DNA from: Nonomuraea gerenzanensis
Lineage (GTDB): Bacteria; Actinomycetota; Actinomycetes; Streptosporangiales; Streptosporangiaceae
Assembly: GCF_020215645.1 (NCBI RefSeq)
Contig: NZ_CP084058.1
Coordinates: 3,286,001-3,350,000 of the forward strand
Direction: 5' to 3'
Length of the DNA stretch: 64,000 bases
The notes beneath the pieces are model-generated. The model was given only the letters and a program-made list of their open reading frames with translations, did no database searches and was not told the origin of the DNA. The position numbers were made by a program, and so were the translations under genes. Each line of letters starts with the position of its first letter. The first letter of the stretch is position 1. Below, in pieces: positions 23,253 to 32,700 of this stretch.

Positions 23253-25922
23253 TCAAGTGCTGCGATCACCTCTAGAACTTCTAGAACCCAAGTCGCCAAA
23301 CCGGCCCAAGGACTCGTGCCAACAACCAGAGCGGCCGGGTTCGACCCGGTACGTGTTGCCGCCGGGGAAGCGGATCTGCGCTTGGGAGCCTGCGGGGACG
23401 TCGGCCGAGATGGTCAGGTGGCCGTCCTGGACGTGCCAACTGACGGTGATCCTTCCCTGAGGGCTGTCGAACGTGCCTTCCGCCCACGTGATCGACTCAT
23501 GGAGCACGGGCGCGACGACGAAGGACTCCCAGGCGACGGAGCCGGGCGCCTGGGACAGGCCGAGGGTGTGGGTGTGCAGGAAGCGGACGACTGCGCCCTT
23601 GCTGTAGTGGTTGAGGGAGGCGGTGGCGGTGCCGTGCTCGTCGACGCCGTCCCAGTCCTCCCAGATGGTGGTGGCGCCCCGGTCGAGCATGCCCAGCCAG
23701 GAGGGGGAGGTGCGCCGGCGCAGCAGCCGGTAGGCGACGTCGGCGTGGCCGGTGTCGGCGAGGACGGGGAGCAGGTCCGCGGTGGACAGGAAGCCGGTGG
23801 TGAGATGGCCGCCGGCCGCGTCGATGAGGTCCACGAGGTGGCGCGCGGCTTTGCCACGCAGGTTCTCGGGCACGAGGCCGAAGGCGAGGGCCCGGACGTA
23901 GCTTGCCTGGCTGCCCGCCTTGGTGCGGCCGTCGGCGTCGAGGAACTCAGTCTGCCAGGCGTGGCGCACCTGCTCGGCCGTGGCGTCGTAGCGGGCGGCG
24001 TCGTCGGTGTGGCCGAGCACCCGCGCGGCGGCGGCGAGGGTGCGGGTGGATCGGTAGAGGTAGGCGGTGCCGACCTCGCCCTTGTCGGCGCTGTACCAGG
24101 CGATGGGGTCGCTCATGACGGGGTCGATGAGGGAGCCGTCGGCGGCCCGCTGCTTGGGTTCGGCCCATTCGCCCCAGTGGAAGGAGCCGTCCCACAGGTA
24201 CTGCTCGTGGGGGAGGCTTCCGGTGCGGGAGGGGTGAGCTGAGGTGCGGGCGGTCGTGAGCGCCCACTCGACCCAGCGGCGCATGGCCGGCCAGTTCTCG
24301 GTGAGGGCGGCGGTGTCGCCGTAGGTCTCGTAGAGCACCCAGGGGACGTGGACGATGGCGTCGCCCCAGCCCGCCGAGCCGGTGATCGCCTCCGCCATCG
24401 GGTCGGCGCGGGTCTTCAGCCGGTTGGCGTCGGGGGAGGAGTTGACCACGCGGCCGTCGGGGAGTTGGTCGTCGCGGACCGAGCGCAGCCACTTGCGGCT
24501 GAAGCCGTCCACGTCGAACAGGCGGGCGGCGGTCGCGGCGAAGATCTGGTAGTCGCCGGTCCAGCCGAGGCGTTCGCGGGTGGGGCAGTCGGTCGGGATG
24601 TCGACGGCGTTGCCGCGGAAGCTCCAGCGGGCCGCCTCGTGCAGCCGGTTGAGGTCGTCGTCGCTGCAGGCGAAGGTGGCCGTGGGGCGCAGGTCGGTGT
24701 GGACGGCCCGCATGGTGATGCTCGCCGGGTCGATGGTGCGGTTCAGCCTGGCGTAGCGGAAGCCGTGCACGGTGTGCCGGGGCTCGAACACCTCGCCGGG
24801 CCGGCCGGCGGAGACGACCTCGTCGCGCTGCACGAACGGGATCGGCTGCTCGCCCGGCTTCTGGCTGTCGAGGTGGGAGGTGGTCAGGTCGCCGGTGGGG
24901 GAGAGGTGTTCGCCGTGGTCGATCACGGTGCGGGTGCCGGCCGGGCCGAGGTCGGCCAGGCTGATCCAGCCGGAGGCGTTCTGGCCGAAGTCCACCACGC
25001 AGCCCCCGTTGTCCAGAGGGGTCACCGAGCGCGGGGCGAGGTCCTCGACGCGGCGCACGGGCGGCGCGGGTGACCAGCCGATCGGCGGCGCGGTGACCGC
25101 GTCCACAAGGACGGGACGGGGTTCGCCCGGCGGGGCGGTGAAGTCGGTCGTCTGGCCGTCCATGAGGTCGGCCGCCACGACGGGGCCGCGGCGCGCGGTC
25201 CAGCTCCCGTCCGTGACCGCCACCGTCTCGGTGCCGTCGGCGTGGCGGACGTGGAGCTGGAGCCGCGCGGCGGTGATCGTGCCCCAGCACTCGCGCTTGC
25301 GCCAGGTGCCGACGCCGCCCCGGTACCAGCCGTCCGACAGCACGATCTCCAGGTCGTTGACGCCGCCGCGCAGCAGTGCCGTGACGTCCATGGCCTGGGC
25401 GTACAGCGTGTCGCCGTACGACGTCCAGCCCGGGGTCAGCTCGGCCGTTCCGGCCCGCGTGCCGTTGACGAAGGCCTCGTAGACGCCGAGCGCGGTCGCG
25501 TACAGCCGGGCCTCGGTGATGTCGCCCCGCAGCTCCGCGCGGCCGGAGAGCACGCAGGGCGAGGCGACGTCCTCAGGGGGCGAGATCCAGCGCGCCGACC
25601 AGTCGCGGTCCAGCAGGCCCGACTCGAACGCGTGCCACGGCGACCATCGCGACGACGAGCCGCCCAGGTGCGTGCGCACCCGCCAGGTGACGTGCTGCCG
25701 GCCGCGCAGCGGCGGCAACGGCCACGCCACGAACAGGTGCCGCGCCGAGGTGACGTGATCGAGCGTCGGCTCGGCGCCGTCCACGCTGATCTGCAGGTCG
25801 TAACCGTCCTGACCGCTCCACTCGCGCGGCAGCTTCCACGACAGCCGGGGCGCCGGGTCGCAGACCGGGAATTGGTCCCCGCCGCTGTCGATGCGCAGGT
25901 CGTAAGGCGATTGGCTGATCAT
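23253..25922 (-). CDS. alpha-L-rhamnosidase (GH78)
   Basis: An 889-residue inverting glycosidase that would release terminal alpha-L-rhamnose from plant glycosides or polysaccharides. N-terminal beta-sandwich domains (residues 1-400) include PRLSWKLP and the carbohydrate-binding YATALGVYEAFVNG region. The (alpha/alpha)6-barrel starts about residue 420 with the family signature DIPTDCPTRERLGWTGD (Asp445, Glu450), followed by SAGWGDAIVHVPW and TIWEDWDGVD. The C-terminal beta domain ends near residue 870; the last SRSSRGDRST residues may be read into IS-associated sequence. No signal peptide is seen, so it is probably cytoplasmic. It lies 19 bases downstream of the sugar transporter gene. Confidence 0.93.
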   Translation of the reverse strand: MISQSPYDLRIDSGGDQFPVCDPAPRLSWKLPREWSGQDGYDLQISVDGAEPTLDHVTSARHLFVAWPLPPLRGRQHVTWRVRTHLGGSSSRWSPWHAFESGLLDRDWSARWISPPEDVASPCVLSGRAELRGDITEARLYATALGVYEAFVNGTRAGTAELTPGWTSYGDTLYAQAMDVTALLRGGVNDLEIVLSDGWYRGGVGTWRKRECWGTITAARLQLHVRHADGTETVAVTDGSWTARRGPVVAADLMDGQTTDFTAPPGEPRPVLVDAVTAPPIGWSPAPPVRRVEDLAPRSVTPLDNGGCVVDFGQNASGWISLADLGPAGTRTVIDHGEHLSPTGDLTTSHLDSQKPGEQPIPFVQRDEVVSAGRPGEVFEPRHTVHGFRYARLNRTIDPASITMRAVHTDLRPTATFACSDDDLNRLHEAARWSFRGNAVDIPTDCPTRERLGWTGDYQIFAATAARLFDVDGFSRKWLRSVRDDQLPDGRVVNSSPDANRLKTRADPMAEAITGSAGWGDAIVHVPWVLYETYGDTAALTENWPAMRRWVEWALTTARTSAHPSRTGSLPHEQYLWDGSFHWGEWAEPKQRAADGSLIDPVMSDPIAWYSADKGEVGTAYLYRSTRTLAAAARVLGHTDDAARYDATAEQVRHAWQTEFLDADGRTKAGSQASYVRALAFGLVPENLRGKAARHLVDLIDAAGGHLTTGFLSTADLLPVLADTGHADVAYRLLRRRTSPSWLGMLDRGATTIWEDWDGVDEHGTATASLNHYSKGAVVRFLHTHTLGLSQAPGSVAWESFVVAPVLHESITWAEGTFDSPQGRITVSWHVQDGHLTISADVPAGSQAQIRFPGGNTYRVEPGRSGCWHESLGRFGDLGSRSSRGDRST

Positions 25923-25941
25923 GTTCTCTTTCTGCCTGGAT

Positions 25942-27279
25942 TTACCTGACGGACTTGACCTTGAGGAGGATGAGCAGGCCGCCGGCCAGGGCGAGCACGG
26001 CTCCGGTGAGGTAGAGCAGGGTGTAGTTCCGCTCCGCGCCGGTCATGCCGGCGGTGATGATGAACGGGGCGGCGAGCGGGGCGATCGCGCTGGGGATCTT
26101 CTGCGCGAACGCGACCACCGCCATGTACCGGCCCGCCTGCGCCCGGTCGGGCAGCACCGCGAAGACGATCGCCTGGTCCACGGCGGCGAACACGGCGATG
26201 GCGAGCTGCATCAGCACCGCGCCCGCGATCAGCGGCGGCAACGAGTACGCGAACGCGTCGACGCACGCCCCGGCGACGAACAGCAGCGAGCCGATGAACG
26301 TGAACAGCTTGCGCCGCCGGAGCTTGTCGGACAGGAAGCCGCCGGCCAGCGCGCCCACGGACGCCGCCACGACGCCCAGGATCCCGATGGACGCCACCAC
26401 CCCGGCGACCTCCTTGACGGGCAGGTCGAGGCGCTGGGCGTAGAAGAAGGTGCCGAACGTGGTGTTGAAGTACAGGCCCATGAAGAAGATGAAGCGACCG
26501 AGCCAGTTCCACCCGAAGTCCGGATATTTCCTGGGATTGAAGACGAAGCTGGCGAACAGCTCCCTCGCACTGACGCCGGTGGAGCGGACGAGCTCGTACG
26601 AGCTGCCCTCCGACTTCAGGAGCGGCAGCAGGACGATCATCACGAAGCCGATCAGCCCCGGCACCATGAACACCAGGAACGTGCTCGACGAGACCGCGTA
26701 GGCGACGCCGATGCCGATCACCGGGGCGATCTGCGTCGTCAGGCCGGTCAGCGCCGACACCCGGCCGCGCTGCTCCTCGGGGACGTGGTCGGCCTGCAGC
26801 GTCTGGATCGCTCCACCCGCCACCGACCAGCCGATCATCCCGAACACCCAGCCCAGCCCGATCAGCGGCACGGTCGGCGCGACGGCCACGACCGCCAGCG
26901 CGGCCAGGCCGAGCACCGACCCGGCCACCATGAAGGGCGCCCGCCGCCCGTACCGCGACCTGGTGCGGTCGCTCCACATGCCGATCAGCGGGCTGAGCAC
27001 GAGGTAGACGAGCTGCGCGGCGCCGGTGACGTAGCCCAGCACCTCCTCCTGCCCCGGCGCGATCTCTGAGATGCGCACCGCGAGCGCGTACGTCAGCGGC
27101 ACCATGAGCGCGATCGACGCCCCGAAACCGGCGGTCATCAGCAGCGCGAGGTAGCCCGCGCCGATGCGCTGCAGCGGCGGCGCCGCGAGGTCCGCCTGGT
27201 CGGCGCCGGGCGCGGTCACGGGCCGGGAGGCCGCGGCGTCCACGGCGAGGGCATCACTGTCCGGTCGTTCTTCGGCCAC
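25942..27279 (-). CDS. MFS sugar transporter of the GPH (glycoside-pentoside-hexuronide) type
   Basis: A 445-residue cation symporter-like protein with 12 predicted membrane spans after a 35-residue hydrophilic tail. GYVTGAAQLVYLVLSPLIGMWSDRTRSRYGRRAPFMVAG is the GPH/MFS loop 2-3 motif with the diagnostic DRTRSRYGRR. SDKLRRRKLFTFIG marks the second half. The GTG at 27279 is preceded by GAGGAG. It is the first gene of a two-gene operon with the rhamnosidase, so import of rhamnosylated glycosides or oligosaccharides is the likely job. The divergent TetR at 27481 is the obvious regulator candidate. Confidence 0.88.
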   Translation of the reverse strand: MAEERPDSDALAVDAAASRPVTAPGADQADLAAPPLQRIGAGYLALLMTAGFGASIALMVPLTYALAVRISEIAPGQEEVLGYVTGAAQLVYLVLSPLIGMWSDRTRSRYGRRAPFMVAGSVLGLAALAVVAVAPTVPLIGLGWVFGMIGWSVAGGAIQTLQADHVPEEQRGRVSALTGLTTQIAPVIGIGVAYAVSSSTFLVFMVPGLIGFVMIVLLPLLKSEGSSYELVRSTGVSARELFASFVFNPRKYPDFGWNWLGRFIFFMGLYFNTTFGTFFYAQRLDLPVKEVAGVVASIGILGVVAASVGALAGGFLSDKLRRRKLFTFIGSLLFVAGACVDAFAYSLPPLIAGAVLMQLAIAVFAAVDQAIVFAVLPDRAQAGRYMAVVAFAQKIPSAIAPLAAPFIITAGMTGAERNYTLLYLTGAVLALAGGLLILLKVKSVR

Positions 27280-27480
27280 TGGGGCTCCTCAGGGGTTGGG
27301 GTGGTGCTCTCGGCGCGCAGGCCCCACGAAATGCAGCGCGCGTTTCAGAAGATCTCTAGCGGTCGCGTCGATGCGCGACTCCCCCGCACAAGGCAAAAGT
27401 AACCACAGTGGAAACTTTTTAGCAATACTAGAATCCGGATCAATCGCCGCCGAGGGCGCGACAGCAGACGGAGGACGTGC

Positions 27481-28119
27481 GTGGCCGCTGAACAGGGCAA
27501 GGAACCCGCAAGGCGCCGGCGGGGCCAGAACGCCGCCACTCCGGCCCGGCGCGCGCAGATCGTCCGGGCCGCACTGGAGGGCTTCGCCCAGCACGGCTAC
27601 GAGCGGGCGTCCCTGCGGGACATCGCCGCCCGGGCGGGCGTGACGCACGCCGCGCTGCTGCGGCACTTCTCCGGCAAGGACGAGCTGCTCCTGGCCGCCC
27701 TGGCCCAGCGGGAGGCGGACGAGGAGAGGCTGGCCGAGGAGATCATCCGGTCCGGGCTGAAGGGAGGCAGCGTGCTGGGCGCGGTGCTGCGCGAGGAGTT
27801 CGGCAACCCCGGCTACCAGCGCAACTGGCTGGCGCTGTCGATCGCGGCGACCGACCCGGCGCATCCCGCGCACGAGTTCTTCGTCACCCGGCGCGAGCGC
27901 ATGCGCACCCGCTTCAACAGCAGCCCGCTGCCCACCTCGCGCGACAGCGCCTACCTGTCGGCCGACGAGAAGGTCACGCTGGTGCTGGCCATGGTCGACG
28001 GCCTGCGCATCCAGGCCCTGCTGGACCCGTCCCGCGACCCCCTGCGGCTCCTGGAGGTCTTCATGAAGCTGGTAGTCAGCCCGGAGGAGGGCGGTCTGGA
28101 CGCCGCGGAGGCACGTTAA
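27481..28119 (+). CDS. TetR-family transcriptional regulator of the rhamnosidase operon
   Basis: A 212-residue regulator. The HTH domain covers residues 20-70: RRAQIVRAALEGFAQHGYERASLRDIAARAGVTHAALLRHFSGKDELL. The ligand domain begins near residue 80 and contains WLALSIAATDPAHPAHEFFVTRRERMR, similar in layout to the TetR at 32701. The GTG start follows GGAGG. It is divergent from the transporter-rhamnosidase operon with a 201-base A/T-richer gap, and probably represses it. A 13-bp hairpin with a T-run follows at 28121. Confidence 0.86.
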   Translation: MAAEQGKEPARRRRGQNAATPARRAQIVRAALEGFAQHGYERASLRDIAARAGVTHAALLRHFSGKDELLLAALAQREADEERLAEEIIRSGLKGGSVLGAVLREEFGNPGYQRNWLALSIAATDPAHPAHEFFVTRRERMRTRFNSSPLPTSRDSAYLSADEKVTLVLAMVDGLRIQALLDPSRDPLRLLEVFMKLVVSPEEGGLDAAEAR

Positions 28120-28120
28120 G

Positions 28121-28155
28121 CTACACCTGCAAGAAAACTTGCAGGTGTAGTTTTT
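28121..28155. terminator. 13-bp perfect hairpin with T-run; also a possible TetR operator
   Basis: CTACACCTGCAAG / CTTGCAGGTGTAG with an AAAA loop (28121-28150) followed by TTTTT. It starts one base after the stop of the TetR at 27481. It also lies 24 bases before the next TetR gene, so it could double as that regulator's operator. Confidence 0.75.
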
Positions 28156-28173
28156 CGAAGGGCAGGATGCGTC

Positions 28174-28773
28174 GTGGCCACCAGCGAGAACACCGACCGG
28201 CGCGTGCGCCGCACCCGGTCCGCCCTGGCCGGAGCCCTGATCGAGCTGGCCGAGGAACGGGACCTGTCCCGCATCAGTGTCTCGGACGTGGCCGAGGGCG
28301 CGGGGGTGAGCCGCTCGGCCTTCTACGATCACTACCGCGACGTCCACGAGCTGGCCGAGGACGCCTGCACCGCCATGATCGACGACCTGATCGAGTCCCT
28401 GCCCGGCCCCGCCCTCGACTCGGCGGACCTGGTCCGGGAGGCGATCGCGTCGCTGACGGCGTTCTTCGGCAGCCTGGCCGGGCACGCCGGCCTGTACCGC
28501 GCGCTGCTCGGCTCGCAGGGCAGCGCGCGCGTCGCCGGGCACATCCGCCGCCGCGTCGCCGTGGTCATTCATGACCGGCTGCGGCAGGCCGACGCCGGCG
28601 AGTGGCCGGAGCGCGTCCCGCACGACGTGACGGCGGCGTTCACCGCCGGCGCGCTGCTCGGGGTGGCCATGGACTGGCTGGAGCGCGGCTGCTCCCGCCC
28701 GGCGGCCGAGATGGCCGAACTGACCTGGCCGCTGCTGAACGCCCAGTACCGCGTCAGCGCGAGCCGGATCTGA
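28174..28773 (+). CDS. TetR-family transcriptional regulator
   Basis: A 199-residue regulator with the HTH at residues 10-57: VRRTRSALAGALIELAEERDLSRISVSDVAEGAGVSRSAFYDHYRDVHELAE. The C-terminal domain contains DSADLVREAIASLTAFFGSLAGHAGLYRALLGSQGS, a layout seen in the TetR_C branch typified by DhaS-like activators and repressors. The GTG at 28174 lies 24 bases after the inverted repeat at 28121. The SDR gene starts 24 bases downstream of its stop, so the two are probably one transcript and the SDR a regulated target. Confidence 0.86.
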   Translation: MATSENTDRRVRRTRSALAGALIELAEERDLSRISVSDVAEGAGVSRSAFYDHYRDVHELAEDACTAMIDDLIESLPGPALDSADLVREAIASLTAFFGSLAGHAGLYRALLGSQGSARVAGHIRRRVAVVIHDRLRQADAGEWPERVPHDVTAAFTAGALLGVAMDWLERGCSRPAAEMAELTWPLLNAQYRVSASRI

Positions 28774-28797
28774 TTTCTTATTTCAAGGAGATATTTC

Positions 28798-29613
28798 ATG
28801 TCCACTGCTGATGTGTCGGGCAAGTCCCTTGCCGAGCTGGTTTCGCTGAAGGGGCGGCGCGCGGTCGTCACGGGCGGCGGCCGCGGCCTGGGCAAGGCCA
28901 TCGCCGCACGCCTGGCCGAGGCGGGGGCCGACCTGCTGATCGGCGACCTCGACGAGGGGCTGGCGGTCGCGGCGGCCAAGGAGCTGGCCGGGCGGCACGG
29001 GGTGCGCGCGATCGGCGCCGCCATGGACGTCACCGACGCGGCGGCCGTCTCCGCCGCCGCCGACCGCGCGGTCGCCGAGCTGGGCGGCCTGGAGGTGTGG
29101 GTGAACAACGCGGGCATCTTCCCGGCCGTTCCCCTGCTGGAGATGACCGAGGAGACGTGGGACCAGGTGTTCGCCGTGAACGCGCGCGGCGTGTTCGTCG
29201 GCGCGCGCGAGGCCGCCCGCCGCATGTCGGCGGCCGGCGCGGGCGGCGTCATCGTCAACATCGTCTCCACCGCCGGCTTCCGCGGCAGCGCCCCCGGCCT
29301 GGCCGCCTACGTCGGCTCCAAGCACGCCGCCCGCGGCCTCACCCGTGAGCTGGCCCTCGAACTCGCCCCGATGGGCATCCGCGTGCTCGGGGTCGCGCCG
29401 AGCTTCGTCCCCACGGAGGGCAACATGGCGATGGCCGCGGCCGCCGGCGTGAACCTCGCCGACCTCCCGCCGACCGACCTCATGCTGAACAGCCCGATCG
29501 GCCGGGTCGGCACGCCGGACGACATCGCGCGCGTCGCGCTGTTCTGCGCCTCGGACCTGTCGGCGTTCATGACCGGCAGCACCCTGCTGGCCGACGGCGG
29601 CGACACCGCCTGA
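28798..29613 (+). CDS. SDR-family NAD(P)-dependent oxidoreductase
   Basis: A 271-residue classical SDR with everything in place: cofactor-binding VVTGGGRGLGKAIAARL, the NNAGIFP motif, the catalytic Ser in NIVSTAGFRGS and the YVGSK catalytic Tyr-Lys pair, followed by LAPMGIRVLGVAPSFVPTEG and MTGSTLLADGG. It would reduce or oxidise a hydroxyl/keto group on a small molecule; the substrate is unknown. AAGGAGA lies seven bases before the ATG. It is preceded by a TetR gene on the same strand and converges with the beta-glucuronidase gene. Confidence 0.9.
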   Translation: MSTADVSGKSLAELVSLKGRRAVVTGGGRGLGKAIAARLAEAGADLLIGDLDEGLAVAAAKELAGRHGVRAIGAAMDVTDAAAVSAAADRAVAELGGLEVWVNNAGIFPAVPLLEMTEETWDQVFAVNARGVFVGAREAARRMSAAGAGGVIVNIVSTAGFRGSAPGLAAYVGSKHAARGLTRELALELAPMGIRVLGVAPSFVPTEGNMAMAAAAGVNLADLPPTDLMLNSPIGRVGTPDDIARVALFCASDLSAFMTGSTLLADGGDTA

Positions 29614-29659
29614 CCCGCCCGCCCACGCCCGGGGTGGCCCGCACCGCCCCCGGGCTCCG

Positions 29660-31411
29660 CTACCGCGGGTTCGCGGGCTTCCGGCCGGCGAGCGGCTTCC
29701 AGCGAGCCCGCAGCGCGTGGGCGGCGGCCTTGGGGCGGCGGTCGCGGGTGAAGACGCCCTTCTTGTTGCCGTCCACGCGGTGGATGCCGTGGGCGGTCTG
29801 GAAGTCGGCGAAGTTCCATACGTGCTCGCCCACGAACGCCTCGATCCGGTCGAAGACACGGTGGTGCATCTCCAGGTAGGCCTGCTGGTACTCCTCGGTC
29901 CACGGCGTGTCCCAGACCGAGTGCAGACCGGGCTGGGTGTCGGCGCCGTACTCGCTCATCATGACCGGCTTGCCGAACCTCTCCGCCCAGCCGCGCAGGT
30001 CGCGCTCCAGGTAGACCTCGGCGGTGGCCAGGTCGCCGGTGGCGATGTACCAGCCGTAGTAGCGGTTGACGCACACGACGTCGAACAGGTCGGCGATGCG
30101 GTCGTTGTCGTGCGTGGCGAACATGACCGCGGAGGAGGTCACCGGGCGGGTCGGGTCGAGCTTGCGGGTCAGCGCGACCAGCGGCTCGAAGTACTCGCGC
30201 GCGCCCTCCTCGTTGGAAGCGGGCTCGTTGGCGATGCACCACATGACCACGCTCGGATGGTTCTTGTCGCGGGCGACCAGTTCCCGGATGGCTTGGGCGT
30301 GCGCCTCCCGGGTGGCCTCGCCGAACGTCTCCGGCGAGAACGTGGGCCGGGGCGGGGCGCCGGTCAGGCCGGAGGCGACGGCCAGGTTGAGGCCGACGGC
30401 GGCGGTCTCGTCGATGACGACGATGCCGTGCCGGTCGGCGAACTCCATGACCTCCTCGGCGTACGGGTAGTGGGAGGTGCGGAAGGAGTTGGCGCCGATC
30501 CAGTCCATGAGCTGGAAGTCGTGCACGAGGTAGGCGTCGTCGTGGCCCTTGCCGCGTACGGGCGTGTCCTCGTGCCTGCCGAAGCCGGTGAAGTAGAACG
30601 GCTCGCCGTTGATGAGGAACTCGGTGCCCCGTACCTCGACGGTCCGCACGCCGAACGGCTGCGGGTAGGAGTCGCCGTCGAGCTCGGCGACCAGCTCGTA
30701 CAGGTAGGGCGCGCCGGGCCGCCACAGGACGACGTCCTCGATGCGCAGGGTGCCGGTGGCGCCTTCGCCCGCCGCGACCTGTGTGCCGGCGGCGTCGAGC
30801 ACGCGCACCCGGACCGGCGCGGGTTCGCTGGTCTCCACCGTGTACCGTACCGTTCCGTCGAGGTCGGTGACGATGGTGATGTCCTGGACGTGCACGGGCG
30901 GGCGGCTGTAGAGCCAGACCGAGCGGGCCAGCCCGGCGTAGTTGTAGAAGTCGTGCAGGTAGGTCTGTCTCCTGCGCCCGCCGGCGGTGACGGTGATCGT
31001 CCCCGGCGGGATCGTGGTCTCGGTCAGCTCGTTGCCGACCGCGGCGGTGAGGCGGAACTCCTGCCCGGCGCGTACATGCTCGGTGATGTCGGCCTCGAAC
31101 GGCGTGTAGCCGCCGCTGTGCTCGGCCACCAGCACGTCACCGACGTAGACGCGGCCGTGGTGGGTGGCGGCGTCGAGCCGCAGCATGATCCGCTCGCCCG
31201 CCCAGCCGCGCGGCACGCGGACCTGGCGCTGGTACCACACCCAGCCGACGTGGTCGCGGATGGCGGGGTCGGTGAACAGGTCGTTGTAGCTGGCCGGGAC
31301 CGCCGCCTCCAGGGTGGTGTCCAGCGGGCCGGGGCCGCCGTCCAGGGCGAAGCGCCACAGACCGTCGAGGTTGACCAGCTCGCGGGTGGAGGTGGAGCGG
31401 GGCTTGAGCAT
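29660..31411 (-). CDS. uidA: beta-glucuronidase (GH2)
   Basis: A 583-residue retaining glycosidase that removes beta-linked glucuronic acid. The acid/base is in WCIANEPAS (Glu396) and the nucleophile in MMSEYGAD (Glu487). The segment YFTGFGRHEDTPVRGKG and MDWIGANSFRTSHYPYAEE are close to E. coli UidA. The DGNKKGVF stretch preserves the Asn-x-Lys pair that recognises the glucuronate carboxylate, which argues for glucuronidase rather than galactosidase specificity. The ATG overlaps the stop of the upstream GH1 gene as TGATG, so translation is coupled. No signal peptide, hence cytoplasmic. Confidence 0.93.
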   Translation of the reverse strand: MLKPRSTSTRELVNLDGLWRFALDGGPGPLDTTLEAAVPASYNDLFTDPAIRDHVGWVWYQRQVRVPRGWAGERIMLRLDAATHHGRVYVGDVLVAEHSGGYTPFEADITEHVRAGQEFRLTAAVGNELTETTIPPGTITVTAGGRRRQTYLHDFYNYAGLARSVWLYSRPPVHVQDITIVTDLDGTVRYTVETSEPAPVRVRVLDAAGTQVAAGEGATGTLRIEDVVLWRPGAPYLYELVAELDGDSYPQPFGVRTVEVRGTEFLINGEPFYFTGFGRHEDTPVRGKGHDDAYLVHDFQLMDWIGANSFRTSHYPYAEEVMEFADRHGIVVIDETAAVGLNLAVASGLTGAPPRPTFSPETFGEATREAHAQAIRELVARDKNHPSVVMWCIANEPASNEEGAREYFEPLVALTRKLDPTRPVTSSAVMFATHDNDRIADLFDVVCVNRYYGWYIATGDLATAEVYLERDLRGWAERFGKPVMMSEYGADTQPGLHSVWDTPWTEEYQQAYLEMHHRVFDRIEAFVGEHVWNFADFQTAHGIHRVDGNKKGVFTRDRRPKAAAHALRARWKPLAGRKPANPR

Positions 31412-32610
31412 CAGACCTCCCCGCGCCGGGCGACCTCGCCGAGCCAGGCCAGGCTGGGTTTCGGGTGGCGCTCGAACGTCTCCCGGTCCACGGCGATGAG
31501 GCCGAAGGTCGGCTCCCAGTGGCCCCACTCGAAGTTGTCCAGCGCGCTCCAGTGCAGGTAGCCGCGCACGTCAACGCCGTCGTCCATGGCGGCGAACAGG
31601 TGGCCGAGCGCCTCGGAGGTGTAGGCGATGCGCCGGGTGTCGTCGGCGGTGGCGATACCGTTCTCGGTGACGAGGATCGGGGTGCGGCCGGTCACCTCCC
31701 AGGCGTGCCGGACGGCGATGCCCAGTGCGTCGGGCCGGTAGGCGTTGCCGACCTGGGTGTTGTCCGGGCTTTGCGGGTGCGGGACGACGCCGTTCTCGTC
31801 CACGGCCTGGCTGGAGTAGGACTGCACGCCGATGAAGTCGTCCCCGCGGGCCGCCTCCAGGTAGAGGTCCTCGCGGACCTGGCGCACCTCGCGCAGCCTG
31901 GCCTCGTTGCCGGGGGTCGCGGTGAGCGCCTGGCAGGCCACCGTCCAGCCGACGGCCGCCCCCGTACGCTCCTTCAGCACCTCGCGGGCGGCGTGGTGCG
32001 CCTCGGCCAGCCGGACGCCGATCTTCGGGTCGGGGTCGGGCAGCACCGGCCGGGCGGCGCCCTCGACGGTGGGGCTCATCCAGTCCTCGGTGGACCGCTG
32101 GGCCTGCGCGTCGCGGGCCATGCCGATCATGAGGGCGAGCATGTTGGGCTCGTTGATCGTGCACACCCACGCGACGCCGTCCAGAATGCTCGCGGCCTCG
32201 CTCACGTAACGCCGGAAGCGCTCGATCGCCTCCTCGCCCAGCCAGCCGCCGGACTCGGCGAACCAGCGCGGGTTGGTGAAGTGGTGCAGGGTGACGACGG
32301 GGGTCAGGCCCAGGTCGAGCGCGGTGTCGATCATGCGGCGGTAGTGGGCGAGCTCGGCGCGGGAGAACTCGCCGGGGACCGGCTCGACGCGGGCCCATTC
32401 GATGCCGAAGCGGTAGGCGTTGAGCCCGGCCTCGGCCAGCAGGCGCATGTCCTCGGCGTAGCGGTGGTAGCTGTCGATGGCGTCGCCGCTGCGCTGCATG
32501 CCGGGCATCGCCTGTTCGAGCTGCCACCAGTCGCTGTTGACGTTGTTGCCTTCGATCTGGTGCGGGGCGGTCGCCGCGCCCCAGAGGAAACCGGAGGGGG
32601 TTTTGGGCAT
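31411..32610 (-). CDS. GH1 family glycosidase (beta-glucosidase-like), paralogue 1
   Basis: A 399-residue retaining glycoside hydrolase of family 1. The acid/base is Glu154 in TINEPN and the nucleophile Glu316 in VTENG. GFLWGAATAPHQIEG and YRFGIEWARVEP are family hallmarks. It ends PTFGLIAVDRETFERHPKPSLAWLG. At about 400 residues it is shorter than the 440-480 typical of GH1, as is its paralogue at 38721. The ATG at 32610 has AAGGA upstream. It is first in a two-gene operon with the beta-glucuronidase and divergent from the TetR at 32701. The aglycone or sugar specificity is unknown. Confidence 0.92.
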   Translation of the reverse strand: MPKTPSGFLWGAATAPHQIEGNNVNSDWWQLEQAMPGMQRSGDAIDSYHRYAEDMRLLAEAGLNAYRFGIEWARVEPVPGEFSRAELAHYRRMIDTALDLGLTPVVTLHHFTNPRWFAESGGWLGEEAIERFRRYVSEAASILDGVAWVCTINEPNMLALMIGMARDAQAQRSTEDWMSPTVEGAARPVLPDPDPKIGVRLAEAHHAAREVLKERTGAAVGWTVACQALTATPGNEARLREVRQVREDLYLEAARGDDFIGVQSYSSQAVDENGVVPHPQSPDNTQVGNAYRPDALGIAVRHAWEVTGRTPILVTENGIATADDTRRIAYTSEALGHLFAAMDDGVDVRGYLHWSALDNFEWGHWEPTFGLIAVDRETFERHPKPSLAWLGEVARRGEV

Positions 32611-32700
32611 GGTTGAGTTCCTTGCTCGAGAGCATGGGGGTGACGCTGGTGGCACGCTAGCATGAAAACCGAATCGCGTTACTAATTTGAAGGGACGTCC

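Noticed and set aside
29717..31561. 614-residue plus-strand frame opposite the beta-glucuronidase gene
   Set aside because: It is antisense to two clear glycosidase genes and has no domain features.
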